From positions 1-39,059 of the forward strand of contig NZ_JTDL01000132.1 of assembly GCF_000802235.1 (NCBI RefSeq): a stretch of 39,059 bases of DNA, written 5' to 3'. The position numbers were made by a program, and so were the translations under genes. The notes below the pieces were generated by a model. The model saw only the letters and a program-made list of their open reading frames with translations, was not told where the DNA came from and searched no databases. How positions within the stretch are numbered: position 1 is the stretch's first letter; the number at the start of each line of letters is the position of its first letter. This document shows positions 8,317-17,044 of the stretch, in pieces. The DNA is from Sinomonas humi. GTDB lineage: Bacteria > Actinomycetota > Actinomycetes > Actinomycetales > Micrococcaceae.

Positions 8317-9476
8317 GCACCGTCCAGATCCCAGAGGCGCTCGACAGCCTCGCCATCGAGGTCCCGTCGTGGGCGTACGGCAACTCGGGTACGCGCTTCA
8401 AGGTGTTCGGCACGCCGGGCACACCGCGCACGGTGCAGGAGAAGCTGCAGGACGCGGCGAAGGTCAACGAGCTCACCGGGCTGGCGCCGAGCGTCGCGCT
8501 GCACATTCCGTGGGACAAGGTCGAGGACTACGCGGCGCTGCGCGAGTACGCCGAGGGCTTGGGCGTGAAGCTCGGCACGATCAACTCGAACACGTTCCAG
8601 GACGACGTCTACAAGTTTGGCTCCCTAACGCACTCTGACGAGTCGGTGCGGCGGCGGGCAATCGAGCATCACCTCGAGTGCATCGACATCATGGACGCGA
8701 CCGGTTCGCGCGACCTGAAGATCTGGCTTGCGGACGGCACGAACTACCCGGGCCAGGACGACATCCGCGCCCGGCAGGATCGCCTCGCCGAGTCCCTCTC
8801 GGAGATCTATGCGCGCCTTGGTGACGAGCAGCGCCTCGTCCTCGAGTACAAGTTCTTCGAACCCGCGTTTTACCACACCGACGTCCCGGACTGGGGCACC
8901 TCCTATGCCCAGACCCTCGCCCTCGGCGAGAAGGCATTCGTGTGCCTCGACACGGGCCACCACGCGCCGGGCACGAACATCGAGTTCATCGTCGCGCAGC
9001 TCCTGCGCCTCGGGAAGCTCGGCTCGTTCGACTTCAACTCGCGCTTCTACGCGGACGACGACCTCATTGTCGGCGCGGCCGACCCGTTCCAACTGTTCCG
9101 CATCATGGTCGAGGTGGTCCGCGGCGGCGGCCTCGAGCCGAACTCGGATGTGGCGCTCATGCTGGACCAGTGCCACAACCTCGAGGAGAAGATCCCCGGG
9201 CAGATCCGTTCGGTGCTCAACGTCCAGGAGATGACCCTCCGGGCCCTGCTCCTCGACCGGGCGGCCCTCGCCGAAGCCCAGCGCAACCACGACGTCCTCG
9301 CCGCCAACGCCGTCTTCATGGACGCCTTCTACACGGACGTCCGCCCGGCCCTTGCAGCGTGGCGGCAGGAGCGCGGACTGCCAGCAGATCCCATGGCTGC
9401 CTACGCTGCCTCCGGCTACCAGAAGCTCATCAACGACGCTCGGGTCGGCGGCACCCAGGCCGGCTGGGGCGCCTGA
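8313..9476 (+). CDS. rhaI: L-rhamnose isomerase (RhaI type)
   Basis: 387-aa TIM-barrel, metal-dependent isomerase converting L-rhamnose to L-rhamnulose. It is of the RhaI type (Pseudomonas stutzeri/rhizobial and actinobacterial), not the E. coli RhaA type. Signature stretches are PSVALHIPWDKVEDY, the substrate strand KLGTINSNTFQDD, LEYKFFEPAFYHTD with a metal-binding Glu, VCLDTGHHAPGTN with Asp/His ligands, and FDFNSRFYADDDLIVGAADPFQLF. It overlaps rhaM by 4 nt. A strong hairpin lies between it and the next gene. Confidence 0.93.
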   Translation: MSTVQIPEALDSLAIEVPSWAYGNSGTRFKVFGTPGTPRTVQEKLQDAAKVNELTGLAPSVALHIPWDKVEDYAALREYAEGLGVKLGTINSNTFQDDVYKFGSLTHSDESVRRRAIEHHLECIDIMDATGSRDLKIWLADGTNYPGQDDIRARQDRLAESLSEIYARLGDEQRLVLEYKFFEPAFYHTDVPDWGTSYAQTLALGEKAFVCLDTGHHAPGTNIEFIVAQLLRLGKLGSFDFNSRFYADDDLIVGAADPFQLFRIMVEVVRGGGLEPNSDVALMLDQCHNLEEKIPGQIRSVLNVQEMTLRALLLDRAALAEAQRNHDVLAANAVFMDAFYTDVRPALAAWRQERGLPADPMAAYAASGYQKLINDARVGGTQAGWGA

Positions 9477-9502
9477 AGCCTCCGTCCTGCCCGCCAGCCT
9501 CC

Positions 9503-9543
9503 CGGGCGGACGACGCCGGCCGCTCGCCGTCGTCGTCCGCCCG
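9503..9543 (+). terminator. Intercistronic hairpin between rhaI and the aldolase gene
   Basis: CGGGCGGACGACG (9503-9515) and CGTCGTCCGCCCG (9531-9543) form a perfect 13-bp stem with a 15-nt loop, 27 nt after the rhaI stop. There is no T-tract. It may be a partial terminator or an mRNA processing/stability element, giving less aldolase/kinase than isomerase. Confidence 0.6.
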
Positions 9544-9599
9544 CGCCTACAAGCCAACCCCCGCACTCCCAAAGCACCCCACAGACTTCAGAGGACATC

Positions 9600-11645
9600 A
9601 TGAACGAGACGCAGAATCCGGCTGTGGCCGAGCTGATCGCCCGCTCGAACCGGCTGGGCGCCGACAAGCGCAACACCAACTACGCCGGCGGCAACACGTC
9701 CGCCAAGGGCACGGAAACCGATCCCGTGACCGGGGAGTCGATCGAGCTCCTGTGGGTCAAGGGGTCCGGGGGAGACCTCGGCACGCTGACCGAGAAGAAT
9801 CTCGCGGTCCTGCGCATGGACCGGCTCCGCGCACTCAAGGGCGTGTACCCGGGCGTCGAGCGGGAGGACGAGATGGTCGCCGCCTTCGACTACTGCCTCC
9901 ACGGCAAGGGCGGCGCCGCGCCGTCGATCGACACCGCGATGCACGGCCTAGTCGATGCCGCTCACGTGGACCACCTCCACCCGGATTCCGGCATCGCGAT
10001 CGCCACGGCGGCCGACGGCGAGGCGCTCACGCAGAAGATCTTCGGCGGCCGCGTGGTGTGGGTCCCCTGGCGCCGCCCGGGCTTCCAGCTGGGCCTGGAC
10101 ATCGCGGCGATCAAGGAGGAGCACCCCGAGGCGATCGGCACGATCCTCGGCGGCCACGGCATCACCGCGTGGGGCGCGACGAGCGAGGAGGCGGAGGCCA
10201 ACTCGCTCTGGATCATTGCCGAGGCGGAGAAGTACATCGCGGAGAACGGCCGCCCCGAGCCGTTCGGCCCGCCGCTGGAGGGCTACGGGCCACTGCCCGA
10301 TGCCGAGCGCCGCGCGAAGGCCGCCGCGCTCGCCCCGGTGATCCGCGGCCTCGCCTCGATGGACCGGCCGCAGGTGGGCCACTTCAGCGACGACGGCCGG
10401 GTCCTGGACTTCCTCGCCTCCGCCGAGCACCCGCGTCTGGCTGCCCTGGGCACGTCCTGCCCGGACCACTTCCTGCGCACGAAGGTCGCCCCCCTCGTCC
10501 TGGACCTGCCTGCCAACGCGGGCATCGAGGAGAGCATCGCCCGGCTCAAGGAGCTCCACGCGGCGTACCGCGAGGACTACGCGGCGTACTACGAGCGGCA
10601 CGCCCAGGCGGATTCCCCCGCGATGCGGGGCGCCGACCCCGCCATCGTCCTGGTCCCGGGCGTGGGCATGTTCTCCTACGGCAAGGACAAGCAGACCGCC
10701 CGGGTCGCGGGCGAGTTCTACCTCAACGCGATCAACGTCATGCGCGGCGCCGAGGCCATCTCGGCCTACGCCCCGATCGACGAGGCCGAGAAGTTCCGCA
10801 TCGAGTACTGGGCGCTCGAGGAGGCCAAGCTGGCCCGCATGCCCAAGCCCAAGTCGCACGCGACCCGTATCGCGCTTGTGACTGGCGCGGCGTCGGGCAT
10901 CGGCAAGGCCATCGCGACCCGCCTCGCAGCGGAGGGGGCGTGCGTCGTCATCGCCGACCTGGACCTCGAGAAGGCCCAGGCGGCCGCGGCGGAGCTGGGC
11001 AACACCGACGTCGCCATCGGGGTGCGCGCTGACGTCACCGACGCCGTCCAGGTCTCCGCAGCGATCGACGCCGCCCTCCTCGCCTTTGGCGGGATCGACC
11101 TCGTCGTGAACAACGCGGGCCTGTCCATCTCGAAGCCGCTGCTCGAGACCTCCGAGAAGGACTGGGACCTCCAGCACGATGTCATGGCCAAGGGCTCGTT
11201 CCTGGTCTCCCAGGCCGCGGCGAAGGCCATGATCGCCCAGGGCATGGGAGGAGACATCGTCTACATCTCGTCGAAGAACTCCGTCTTCGCTGGCCCGAAC
11301 AACATCGCCTACTCGGCCGTGAAGGCCGATCAGGCCCACCAGGTGCGGCTCCTCGCCGCGGAGCTGGGCGAGTACGGCATCCGCGTCAACGGCATCAACC
11401 CGGACGGTGTGGTGCGCGGGTCCGGGATCTTCGCCGGGGGCTGGGGCGCCAAGCGCGCCGCCGTCTACGGGGTCCCGGAGGAGGAGCTCGGCAAGTACTA
11501 CGCCCAGCGCACCCTCCTCAAGCGCGAGGTCCTCCCGGAGCACGTCGCGAACGCGGCCGCGGTCCTGACGAGCAATGAGCTCGACCACACCACGGGCCTG
11601 CACATCCCCGTCGACGCCGGCGTCGCCGCCGCCTTCCTCCGGTGA
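9600..11645 (+). CDS. rhaD: Bifunctional rhamnulose-1-phosphate aldolase / lactaldehyde dehydrogenase
   Basis: 681-aa fusion protein. Residues 1 to about 410 are a class II aldolase/adducin domain (TNYAGGNTSAKGT; AHVDHLHPDSGIA near residue 121 with the Zn-binding HxH; GGHGITAWG), which cleaves L-rhamnulose-1-phosphate to DHAP and L-lactaldehyde. From about residue 420 a short-chain dehydrogenase follows: IALVTGAASGIGKAIA binds NAD, NNAG, then YISSKNS and YSAVK near residue 570 as catalytic Ser, Tyr and Lys. It would oxidise or reduce the lactaldehyde. This architecture is known from actinobacteria, rhizobia and Bacillus (RhaEW/YuxG). GAGGA precedes the ATG. The stop overlaps rhaB by 4 nt (GTGA). 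Confidence 0.93.
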   Translation: MNETQNPAVAELIARSNRLGADKRNTNYAGGNTSAKGTETDPVTGESIELLWVKGSGGDLGTLTEKNLAVLRMDRLRALKGVYPGVEREDEMVAAFDYCLHGKGGAAPSIDTAMHGLVDAAHVDHLHPDSGIAIATAADGEALTQKIFGGRVVWVPWRRPGFQLGLDIAAIKEEHPEAIGTILGGHGITAWGATSEEAEANSLWIIAEAEKYIAENGRPEPFGPPLEGYGPLPDAERRAKAAALAPVIRGLASMDRPQVGHFSDDGRVLDFLASAEHPRLAALGTSCPDHFLRTKVAPLVLDLPANAGIEESIARLKELHAAYREDYAAYYERHAQADSPAMRGADPAIVLVPGVGMFSYGKDKQTARVAGEFYLNAINVMRGAEAISAYAPIDEAEKFRIEYWALEEAKLARMPKPKSHATRIALVTGAASGIGKAIATRLAAEGACVVIADLDLEKAQAAAAELGNTDVAIGVRADVTDAVQVSAAIDAALLAFGGIDLVVNNAGLSISKPLLETSEKDWDLQHDVMAKGSFLVSQAAAKAMIAQGMGGDIVYISSKNSVFAGPNNIAYSAVKADQAHQVRLLAAELGEYGIRVNGINPDGVVRGSGIFAGGWGAKRAAVYGVPEEELGKYYAQRTLLKREVLPEHVANAAAVLTSNELDHTTGLHIPVDAGVAAAFLR

Positions 11646-13132
11646 CCGAGAGCCCAACCGTGGGGACGAGAGCTTTTGCGGCGGTCGACGTCGGCGCCTC
11701 CTCGGGGCGGGTCATCCTCGCCACGGTGGGCCCGGCCTCGGGAGGGGCCGACGGCGCGCCCCGGGTCGCGCTCGAAATTGCCCACCGCTTCCCGAACGGA
11801 GTGCTCGACGACGGTGTGAACAGCTTGGGTGCCACAGTGCTGCGCTGGGACGTGTGCGGGATCTTCGCCGAAGTCCAGACCGGCCTCGCGAAGGTCGCTC
11901 AACTCGCGTCCTCGCGGGGCCTGCGGATCGAGAGCATCGGCATCGACACGTGGGCCGTCGACTACGGGCTCGTTGATCAGGCCGGGCGCCTCCGGCTCCC
12001 GGTCCACGCCTACCGGGACTCGCGGACCGAAGCCACCGTGCCAGCCGTCCACGAAAAGGTCTCGCCGGAGCAGCTCTACGCCGTAACGGGACTTCAGTTC
12101 CTGCCGTTCACGACGCTGTATCAGCTTGCCGCCGAGCCGACTCTCGACGGGCTGCACGCGCTCCTCATCCCGGACCTGCTCGCATTCTGGCTCACCGGGG
12201 CGCGCCGCACGGAAGAGACGAACGCCTCCACGACGGGGCTGCTCAATGCAAAGACGGGGACCTGGGCTTCCGAGCTGTTCTCCTCGCTCGGGCTTCCCGA
12301 GGGCCTCTTCCCAGAGCTCATAGCTCCCGGCGAGGCCTACGGGACGCTGCTTCCCACGGTAGCCGAGAGAACGGGACTGCCGGCGGGAACGCCCGTGGTG
12401 GCCGTGGGCTCCCACGACACGGCGTCGGCCGTCGCTGCCGTGCCCGCAGCCGCAGGGGAAGACGTGGCCTACATCTCCTCGGGGACATGGTCCCTCGTGG
12501 GCGTCGAGCTCGAGGCGCCCGTGCTCACCGAGGCGAGCCGTGCCGCGAACTTCACCAATGAGCGCGGCGTCGAGGGTACGATCCGCTACCTCCGCAACGT
12601 CGGCGGCTTGTGGCTCCTGAGTGAATGCCAACGGCACTGGTCCGAGGCAGGGCACGAGTTCCCGCTCGCCGAGCTCCTCGCGAGTGCGGGGGCGCTGCCG
12701 GCCGGCGGCCCGCAGATCGACGCCGACTCGGACGAGTTCATCGCCCCAGGCAATATGCCCGCGCGCATTGCGGCCGCCGTCGAACGCCGCGGCGCGACGC
12801 TCCCAGACGAGCCGGCCGCCGTCGTCCGCTGTATCCTCGACAGCCTTGCCGCCGCCTACGCACGCACGCTCGAGAAGGCCACAACCCTCTCGGGTCGCCG
12901 CCCACGAGCCGTGCACGTGGTCGGCGGGGGGTCTCAGAACGAGCTCCTCTGCCGCCTCACGGCCGAGGCGACCGGCCTGCCCGTACTCGCCGGCCCGGTC
13001 GAGGCCACCGCGCTCGGGAACGTCCTCGTCCAAGCTCGGGCTGCGCGTGCGCTCACGGGCGGCCTCGACGCGCTCAGGGCCTCGGTGCGCGCGAGCGTCG
13101 AGCTCCGCGAGCACGCCCCGGTTGGCGCGTAG
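11642..13132 (+). CDS. rhaB: Rhamnulokinase
   Basis: 496-aa FGGY-family sugar kinase, phosphorylating L-rhamnulose with ATP. The N-terminal ATPase motif AAVDVGASSGRVIL differs from the usual DxGT as in RhaB. Further motifs are ESIGIDTWAVDYGLVD, PFTTLYQL, VAVGSHDTASAV with the catalytic-base Asp, YISSGTWSLVGVE and the adenosine motif HVVGGGSQNELLCRLTA. The GTG start overlaps the upstream stop, indicating translational coupling. It is the last gene of the operon, followed after 24 bp by a hairpin terminator. Confidence 0.93.
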   Translation: MTESPTVGTRAFAAVDVGASSGRVILATVGPASGGADGAPRVALEIAHRFPNGVLDDGVNSLGATVLRWDVCGIFAEVQTGLAKVAQLASSRGLRIESIGIDTWAVDYGLVDQAGRLRLPVHAYRDSRTEATVPAVHEKVSPEQLYAVTGLQFLPFTTLYQLAAEPTLDGLHALLIPDLLAFWLTGARRTEETNASTTGLLNAKTGTWASELFSSLGLPEGLFPELIAPGEAYGTLLPTVAERTGLPAGTPVVAVGSHDTASAVAAVPAAAGEDVAYISSGTWSLVGVELEAPVLTEASRAANFTNERGVEGTIRYLRNVGGLWLLSECQRHWSEAGHEFPLAELLASAGALPAGGPQIDADSDEFIAPGNMPARIAAAVERRGATLPDEPAAVVRCILDSLAAAYARTLEKATTLSGRRPRAVHVVGGGSQNELLCRLTAEATGLPVLAGPVEATALGNVLVQARAARALTGGLDALRASVRASVELREHAPVGA

Positions 13133-13156
13133 CGCGCCCCCGCTCGGCGCGTCAGG

Positions 13157-13197
13157 CGGCCGCTGCCGTCCAGCTCCTCCCCGGATGGCAGCGGCCG
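13157..13197 (+). terminator. Rhamnose operon terminator hairpin
   Basis: CGGCCGCTGCC (13157-13167) pairs with GGCAGCGGCCG (13187-13197), extended inward by GTCC/GGAT to 15 bp with an 11-nt loop. It lies 24 nt after the rhaB stop and is followed by TTC rather than a long T run, as is common in high-GC actinobacteria. Confidence 0.7.
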
Positions 13198-13218
13198 TTC
13201 GTGGTGGAGCAGCGGCTC

Positions 13219-13524
13219 TCACGCGGACCGCCCGAGCCATTGCGGTTCGATGAGGCGGCGCCTCACCTGCTCGGCCTCGACCCAGAACTCGCGGGCGCCC
13301 CGATAGTAGGACATTGTCCAGAGCACCTGCACGAGCACGTGCCGGTCCGTCCAGGCCCGGGCGAAGCCCTTTTCGGTGCGTTCCGGCCGTCCGTCATCGA
13401 ACGCAAGCCGCACCCATGCCGGAATTGACCGGTGCGCACGGACGATGCTGCGGGCGTCGATGGCATCTTCGGGAACGACGATTGGATCGCGCTCAGGTTC
13501 TCCGGATTCGTTGAGTCCACTCAT
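13219..13524 (-). CDS. Small hypothetical protein
   Basis: 101-aa protein of unknown function. It starts MSGLNESGEPERDPIVVPEDAIDA and continues with a mixed hydrophobic/basic segment (SIPAWVRLAF; VLVQVLWTMSYYRGAREFW) and a basic C-terminus (EQVRRRLIEPQ). No signal peptide, cysteine motif or domain was recognised. The frame stays open to 13632, but that extension would run into the promoter of the divergent uronate operon, so the ATG at 13524 is preferred. CATGAT lies 6 nt upstream, a near-match to a leaderless promoter. Coding is plausible from composition and amino-acid make-up but not certain. Confidence 0.5.
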   Translation of the reverse strand: MSGLNESGEPERDPIVVPEDAIDARSIVRAHRSIPAWVRLAFDDGRPERTEKGFARAWTDRHVLVQVLWTMSYYRGAREFWVEAEQVRRRLIEPQWLGRSA

Positions 13525-13625
13525 GCCCGGATCATGGCAGCCCGGTCCGACAAAGTTGGCCGGTCCGCCGAGGTGCAGGGAACTGCCGGTATCGTCGCCC
13601 TCGGGCATGCGCTTTCCAGTACCTC

Positions 13626-13654
13626 TTGGCAAGGATCCGAGCGTGGAGTACGGT
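13626..13654 (+). promoter_or_regulatory. Promoter of the uronate/aldarate operon
   Basis: TTGGCA (13626-13631), a 17-nt spacer and TACGGT (13649-13654) form a strong promoter. The predicted start near 13661 falls inside the palindrome at 13657-13674, so the repressor would occlude initiation. Confidence 0.7.
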
Positions 13655-13656
13655 AG

Positions 13657-13674
13657 TGAGAAACCGGTTACTCA
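13657..13674. promoter_or_regulatory. LacI-type operator TGAGAAACCGGTTACTCA
   Basis: 18-bp palindrome with one mismatched pair and the core AACCGGTT, covering the predicted transcription start of the uronate operon. The half-site GAGAAACC recurs at 23511-23526 and, shortened, at 25787-25800. This links the operon to the LacI gene at 24644-25672. Confidence 0.75.
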
Positions 13675-13712
13675 GCCTCATTGACGCCGCTCACCGCAGG
13701 AGACCCAGGCCC

Positions 13713-15137
13713 ATGGCATCCACCGAAAATCCCCGCAAGAAGTACGCCCTCGCCGGCACAGGTTCCCGGGCCGAGATGTACGTCGACGCGCTCTTGGGCC
13801 CGCATTCGGACCTCGGCTCGCTTGTCGCATTCGTGGATACGAACGAGCACCGGATGTCCTACCACGACGCCCGCATCGCCGCCCGCCGCCCGGACTGGCC
13901 CGCGCCACATCACTACCGGCCGGACCGGCTGGAGGAGATGTTCGACGTCGAGCGTCCCGACGCGCTCATCGTGACAACACCGGACTACACCCACGCGCGC
14001 TACGTGACCGAGGCGCTCGACCGTGGGGTCGACGTCATCTGCGAGAAGCCGATGACGACGACCGTCCAAGGCATCGCGGAGATCGTGCGCTCGGCCCGCA
14101 GGGCAAAAGAGGCGTCTGGCGCAAATCTCGTCGTCACGTTCAATTACCGCTATTCGCCGCGCAACTCGGTCGTCAAGGACATCGTCCAGTCGGGCAGGAT
14201 CGGAAAAGTCACGTCGGTGCATTTCGAATGGTGCCTCGATACGGTCCATGGGGCCGACTATTTCCGCCGTTGGCACCGCAACAAGGCCAATTCCGGCGGC
14301 CTCCTCGTCCATAAGTCGACGCATCATTTCGACCTCGTGAACTGGTGGCTCGGAGACGTTCCCGAAACGGTCTACGCCCAGGGCGGCCTCCGCTTCTACG
14401 GGGCGCAGAACGCCGCCGAGCGAGGCCTGGGCGAGCGCCCCGAGCTGAGCCGCGACAATCCCGACCGGGACGACCCGTTCAACCTCGACCTCGCGGCAGA
14501 CCAGAAGCTTCGAGGGCTCTATCTCGAGGGCGAGGCCGACGACGGCTATCAGCGCGACCGCGACGTCTTCTCCGAAGGCATCGACATCGAGGACAACCTG
14601 AGCCTCGTGGTCGGTTATCGCCGGGGGGCGTCCATGGCGTACACGCTCGTTGCCCACTCGCCGTGGGAGGGCTACCGCGTGGCGATCAACGGGACGGAGG
14701 GGAGGGTGGAGATCGAGGTCGTCGAGCGCGGCTCGGTTTCGCCCGACAGGCACACCCTTGATCCGTCCGTCGCCGCTGACGCTGAGGGCTCCGGCGAGCA
14801 GGTCCGTCCCGAGGCAACTCGAATCCTCCTCCAGCGGCATTGGGAGCCTGCCCGCGAGATTGCGGTTCCTGAGGGCGAGGGCGGGCACGGCGGCGGTGAC
14901 GCCATGCTCCTTTCCGACGTCTTCGTCGGCCCAGGCGAGGATCCGCTGCATCGCCAGGCCGGCTACATCGACGGCATCCGCAGCGTGCTCGTCGGGATCG
15001 GCGCGAACGAGTCGCTCCGCACGGGCCAAGCCGTAAGGCTCGCCGATTTCGGCGTACCGCTCGACGACGAAGCGCCCCTCACCGTCGATGCGGGCGCCTC
15101 CGGACAGGAGCGTGCCGCAACGGGGGTTCGGGCATGA
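13713..15137 (+). CDS. Gfo/Idh/MocA family oxidoreductase
   Basis: 474-aa NAD(P)-dependent dehydrogenase of the Gfo/Idh/MocA family. It has a Rossmann start KKYALAGTGSRAEMYV, TPDYTHARYVTEAL, the hallmark CEKPMTTTVQ (Glu111-Lys-Pro), VTFNYRYSP, and GGLLVHKSTHHFDLVNWWLG, where His/Lys residues are typical of the catalytic site. A long insert (about residues 235-290, rich in Asp/Arg) sits in the C-terminal sheet domain. The start at 13713 is chosen because AGGAG is 10 nt upstream and earlier in-frame codons lie in the promoter/operator. First gene of the uronate operon; stop and next start overlap (ATGA). Substrate unknown; an oxidised sugar or uronate derivative is likely. Confidence 0.85.
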   Translation: MASTENPRKKYALAGTGSRAEMYVDALLGPHSDLGSLVAFVDTNEHRMSYHDARIAARRPDWPAPHHYRPDRLEEMFDVERPDALIVTTPDYTHARYVTEALDRGVDVICEKPMTTTVQGIAEIVRSARRAKEASGANLVVTFNYRYSPRNSVVKDIVQSGRIGKVTSVHFEWCLDTVHGADYFRRWHRNKANSGGLLVHKSTHHFDLVNWWLGDVPETVYAQGGLRFYGAQNAAERGLGERPELSRDNPDRDDPFNLDLAADQKLRGLYLEGEADDGYQRDRDVFSEGIDIEDNLSLVVGYRRGASMAYTLVAHSPWEGYRVAINGTEGRVEIEVVERGSVSPDRHTLDPSVAADAEGSGEQVRPEATRILLQRHWEPAREIAVPEGEGGHGGGDAMLLSDVFVGPGEDPLHRQAGYIDGIRSVLVGIGANESLRTGQAVRLADFGVPLDDEAPLTVDAGASGQERAATGVRA

Positions 15138-16057
15138 GGATCGCCGTCACTGGGGGAGCCGGCAGGCTTGGCGTAAGCGTCGTCAACCACCTCGCCTCGC
15201 GGGGCCACGAAGTGCATTCGCTCGACCGTGCACCCTCGTCGCTCGTCGCCGCGTCGGTCCGGCAGCACGAGGCCGACCTCGCAGACCCCGCGGCGGCGAA
15301 GGCGGCCCTCGCCGCCATCCGGCCGCACGCCGTCGTCCATCTCGCCGCAATCGCGGTGCCGTTCAGCGCCCCCGAGGACGTGATCCTCCGCACGAACGTC
15401 CAGCTCTGCTTCTCGGTGCTGAGCGCCGCGGTCGACGCCGGAGCGGATCGCGTGCTCGTCGCGTCGAGTCCCACTGTGCTCGGCTATGGGACGCCGCAGG
15501 GCTGGTCACCGCAGTATCTGCCGATCGACGAGGAACACCCGATCGCGCCCTGGAACGCGTACGCGCTGTCGAAGGCCACCCTTGAGGCGACGGTGCGGAT
15601 GTTCGTCGCGCAGCAGGGGGACGCGGTGAGGTTCGGGGCCTTCAGACCGTGCTTCGTGATCTCCCCCGAGGAGTGGCGGGGCGCGCCGACCCAGCAGGGC
15701 CACACGGTCTCGGAACGCCTTGCGCGCCCGGAGCTCGCGGCAGTCTCGCTCTTCAACTACGTGGACGCGCGCGACGCTGCGGGATTCGTCGAGCGCTGGC
15801 TAGAGGCGGCCCGCGAAGTCCCGAACGGTGAGGTGTTCTTCGTCGGGGCCGACGACGCCATGGCCCGCCAGCCCCTCGCGGAACTCATTCCCGCGTATTT
15901 CCCGGGCACCGAGCAGATGGCCGCCCCACTCGACGGAACTCAGGCGGCCTTCACCTCGGCGAAGGCTCTGCGGCTGCTCGGCTGGCGTCCCCAGCGCTCG
16001 TGGCGGACCGAACTTGAGGGCGAGCCACTCGCCGCGACCTCCGTCCATCTCAGCTGA
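15134..16057 (+). CDS. NAD-dependent epimerase/dehydratase family protein, possible uronate dehydrogenase
   Basis: 307-aa extended short-chain dehydrogenase. It has the nucleotide-binding motif MRIAVTGGAGRLG, an Asp61-like DLADPAAAKAAL, HLAAIA, SSPTVLG with the catalytic Ser, and Tyr143/Lys147 in WNAYALSK. Its place in an operon with an aldarate dehydratase, KdgD and KGSA dehydrogenase suggests it oxidises a hexuronate (for example galacturonate) to the aldarolactone, as uronate dehydrogenase does. It is longer than the Agrobacterium enzyme (about 265 aa) and overall similarity looks modest, so the activity is an inference. It overlaps the preceding gene by 4 nt. Confidence 0.75.
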   Translation: MRIAVTGGAGRLGVSVVNHLASRGHEVHSLDRAPSSLVAASVRQHEADLADPAAAKAALAAIRPHAVVHLAAIAVPFSAPEDVILRTNVQLCFSVLSAAVDAGADRVLVASSPTVLGYGTPQGWSPQYLPIDEEHPIAPWNAYALSKATLEATVRMFVAQQGDAVRFGAFRPCFVISPEEWRGAPTQQGHTVSERLARPELAAVSLFNYVDARDAAGFVERWLEAAREVPNGEVFFVGADDAMARQPLAELIPAYFPGTEQMAAPLDGTQAAFTSAKALRLLGWRPQRSWRTELEGEPLAATSVHLS

Positions 16058-16096
16058 CCCCAGTACCCCACTTCAGGACTTCCGACAGGAGCACCG

Positions 16097-17044
16097 ATGC
16101 ACTTCGACGGCATCCTCTTCTTCCCGGTGACACCGTTCGCCAATGACGGCACAGTCGATTCCGGCCTCGCTCGCGAGCATGTGGCTTCGCGGCTCCCGCA
16201 TCACCCCGGCGGCATCTTCGCCGCCTGCGGAACGGGGGAGTACCACTCGTTGACCGCCAAGGAGGCGGGCACCGTGATCGGCGCCTCCGTCGCTGCAGTT
16301 GCCGAATCGGGCAGCAAGATCCCGGTCCTCGGGGGCGCCGGAGGCCCGCTCGGCCACGCGCTCGAGGCGGCCCGCGCAGCCGAGGACGCTGGAGCGGCGG
16401 GACTCCTGGTCCTCCCGCCGTACCTCGTCAACGCGCCCGTCGACGGTCTCGTTCGATACGTCGAAGCCATCGCCGACGCTACTGACCTCGAACTCGTCAT
16501 CTACCACCGGGCAAATGCGCGGTTCACGCCCGAGGCCGTCGCGCGTCTCGCCGCCGATCCCCAGATCGTGGGGTTCAAGGACGGCGTCGGGGATGTCGCG
16601 GGGACGCAGGAGGTCGTCCTCGCGGTCGAGGCGACGGGCCGCACTGACTTCCAGTTCTTCAACGGCCTCCTCACAGCCGAGCTCAGCCAGGCCGCGTACC
16701 GGGGGATCGGTGTTCCGCTGTACTCGTCCGCCGCGTTCGCTATGGCGCCCGCCGTGGCGAACGCGTACTACGAGGCGCTCGAGACCGGCGACGAGGGCCG
16801 GCGCCGCGAGCTCCTGGACCGCTTCTTCCGTCCGCTCGTCGCCCTCCGCGACGCCGTCCCCGGCTATGCCGTCTCCCTTGTCAAGGCCGGTGTGCGGCTC
16901 GGCGGCCTCGAGGTCGGTGGCGTCCGCCCGCCGCTTGTGGACCCACGACCGGAGCACCTCAGGGAGCTTGAGCGCATCCTTGCAGTGGGCAACGAGCTTG
17001 CCGGGGGCGTGAACGCGGCCGACGGCGAACTGGCCGTCCCGTGA
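16097..17044 (+). CDS. kdgD: 5-dehydro-4-deoxyglucarate dehydratase
   Basis: 315-aa class I aldolase-fold (DapA superfamily) enzyme that dehydrates and decarboxylates 5-dehydro-4-deoxy-D-glucarate to 2-oxoglutarate semialdehyde. Diagnostic stretches are GILFFPVTPF at the N-terminus, GGIFAACGTGEYHSLT, VIYHRANARF with the catalytic Tyr near 136, and VGFKDGVGD with the Schiff-base Lys near 160. Length and motifs match KdgD rather than DapA. GGAG lies 8 nt before the ATG. It overlaps the next gene by 4 nt (GTGA). It provides the step between the aldarate dehydratase and the semialdehyde dehydrogenase in the same operon. Confidence 0.9.
   Translation: MHFDGILFFPVTPFANDGTVDSGLAREHVASRLPHHPGGIFAACGTGEYHSLTAKEAGTVIGASVAAVAESGSKIPVLGGAGGPLGHALEAARAAEDAGAAGLLVLPPYLVNAPVDGLVRYVEAIADATDLELVIYHRANARFTPEAVARLAADPQIVGFKDGVGDVAGTQEVVLAVEATGRTDFQFFNGLLTAELSQAAYRGIGVPLYSSAAFAMAPAVANAYYEALETGDEGRRRELLDRFFRPLVALRDAVPGYAVSLVKAGVRLGGLEVGGVRPPLVDPRPEHLRELERILAVGNELAGGVNAADGELAVP

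Noticed and set aside
9948-11657. 569-codon open frame antisense to the rhamnose aldolase/dehydrogenase gene
   Set aside because: It mirrors a confidently identified gene; long antisense frames are expected at this GC content. Its protein is Arg/Gly/Asp/Val-rich without any recognisable domain.
11498-13240. 580-codon open frame antisense to rhaB
   Set aside because: Shadow of a real FGGY kinase gene; low-complexity composition and no motif.
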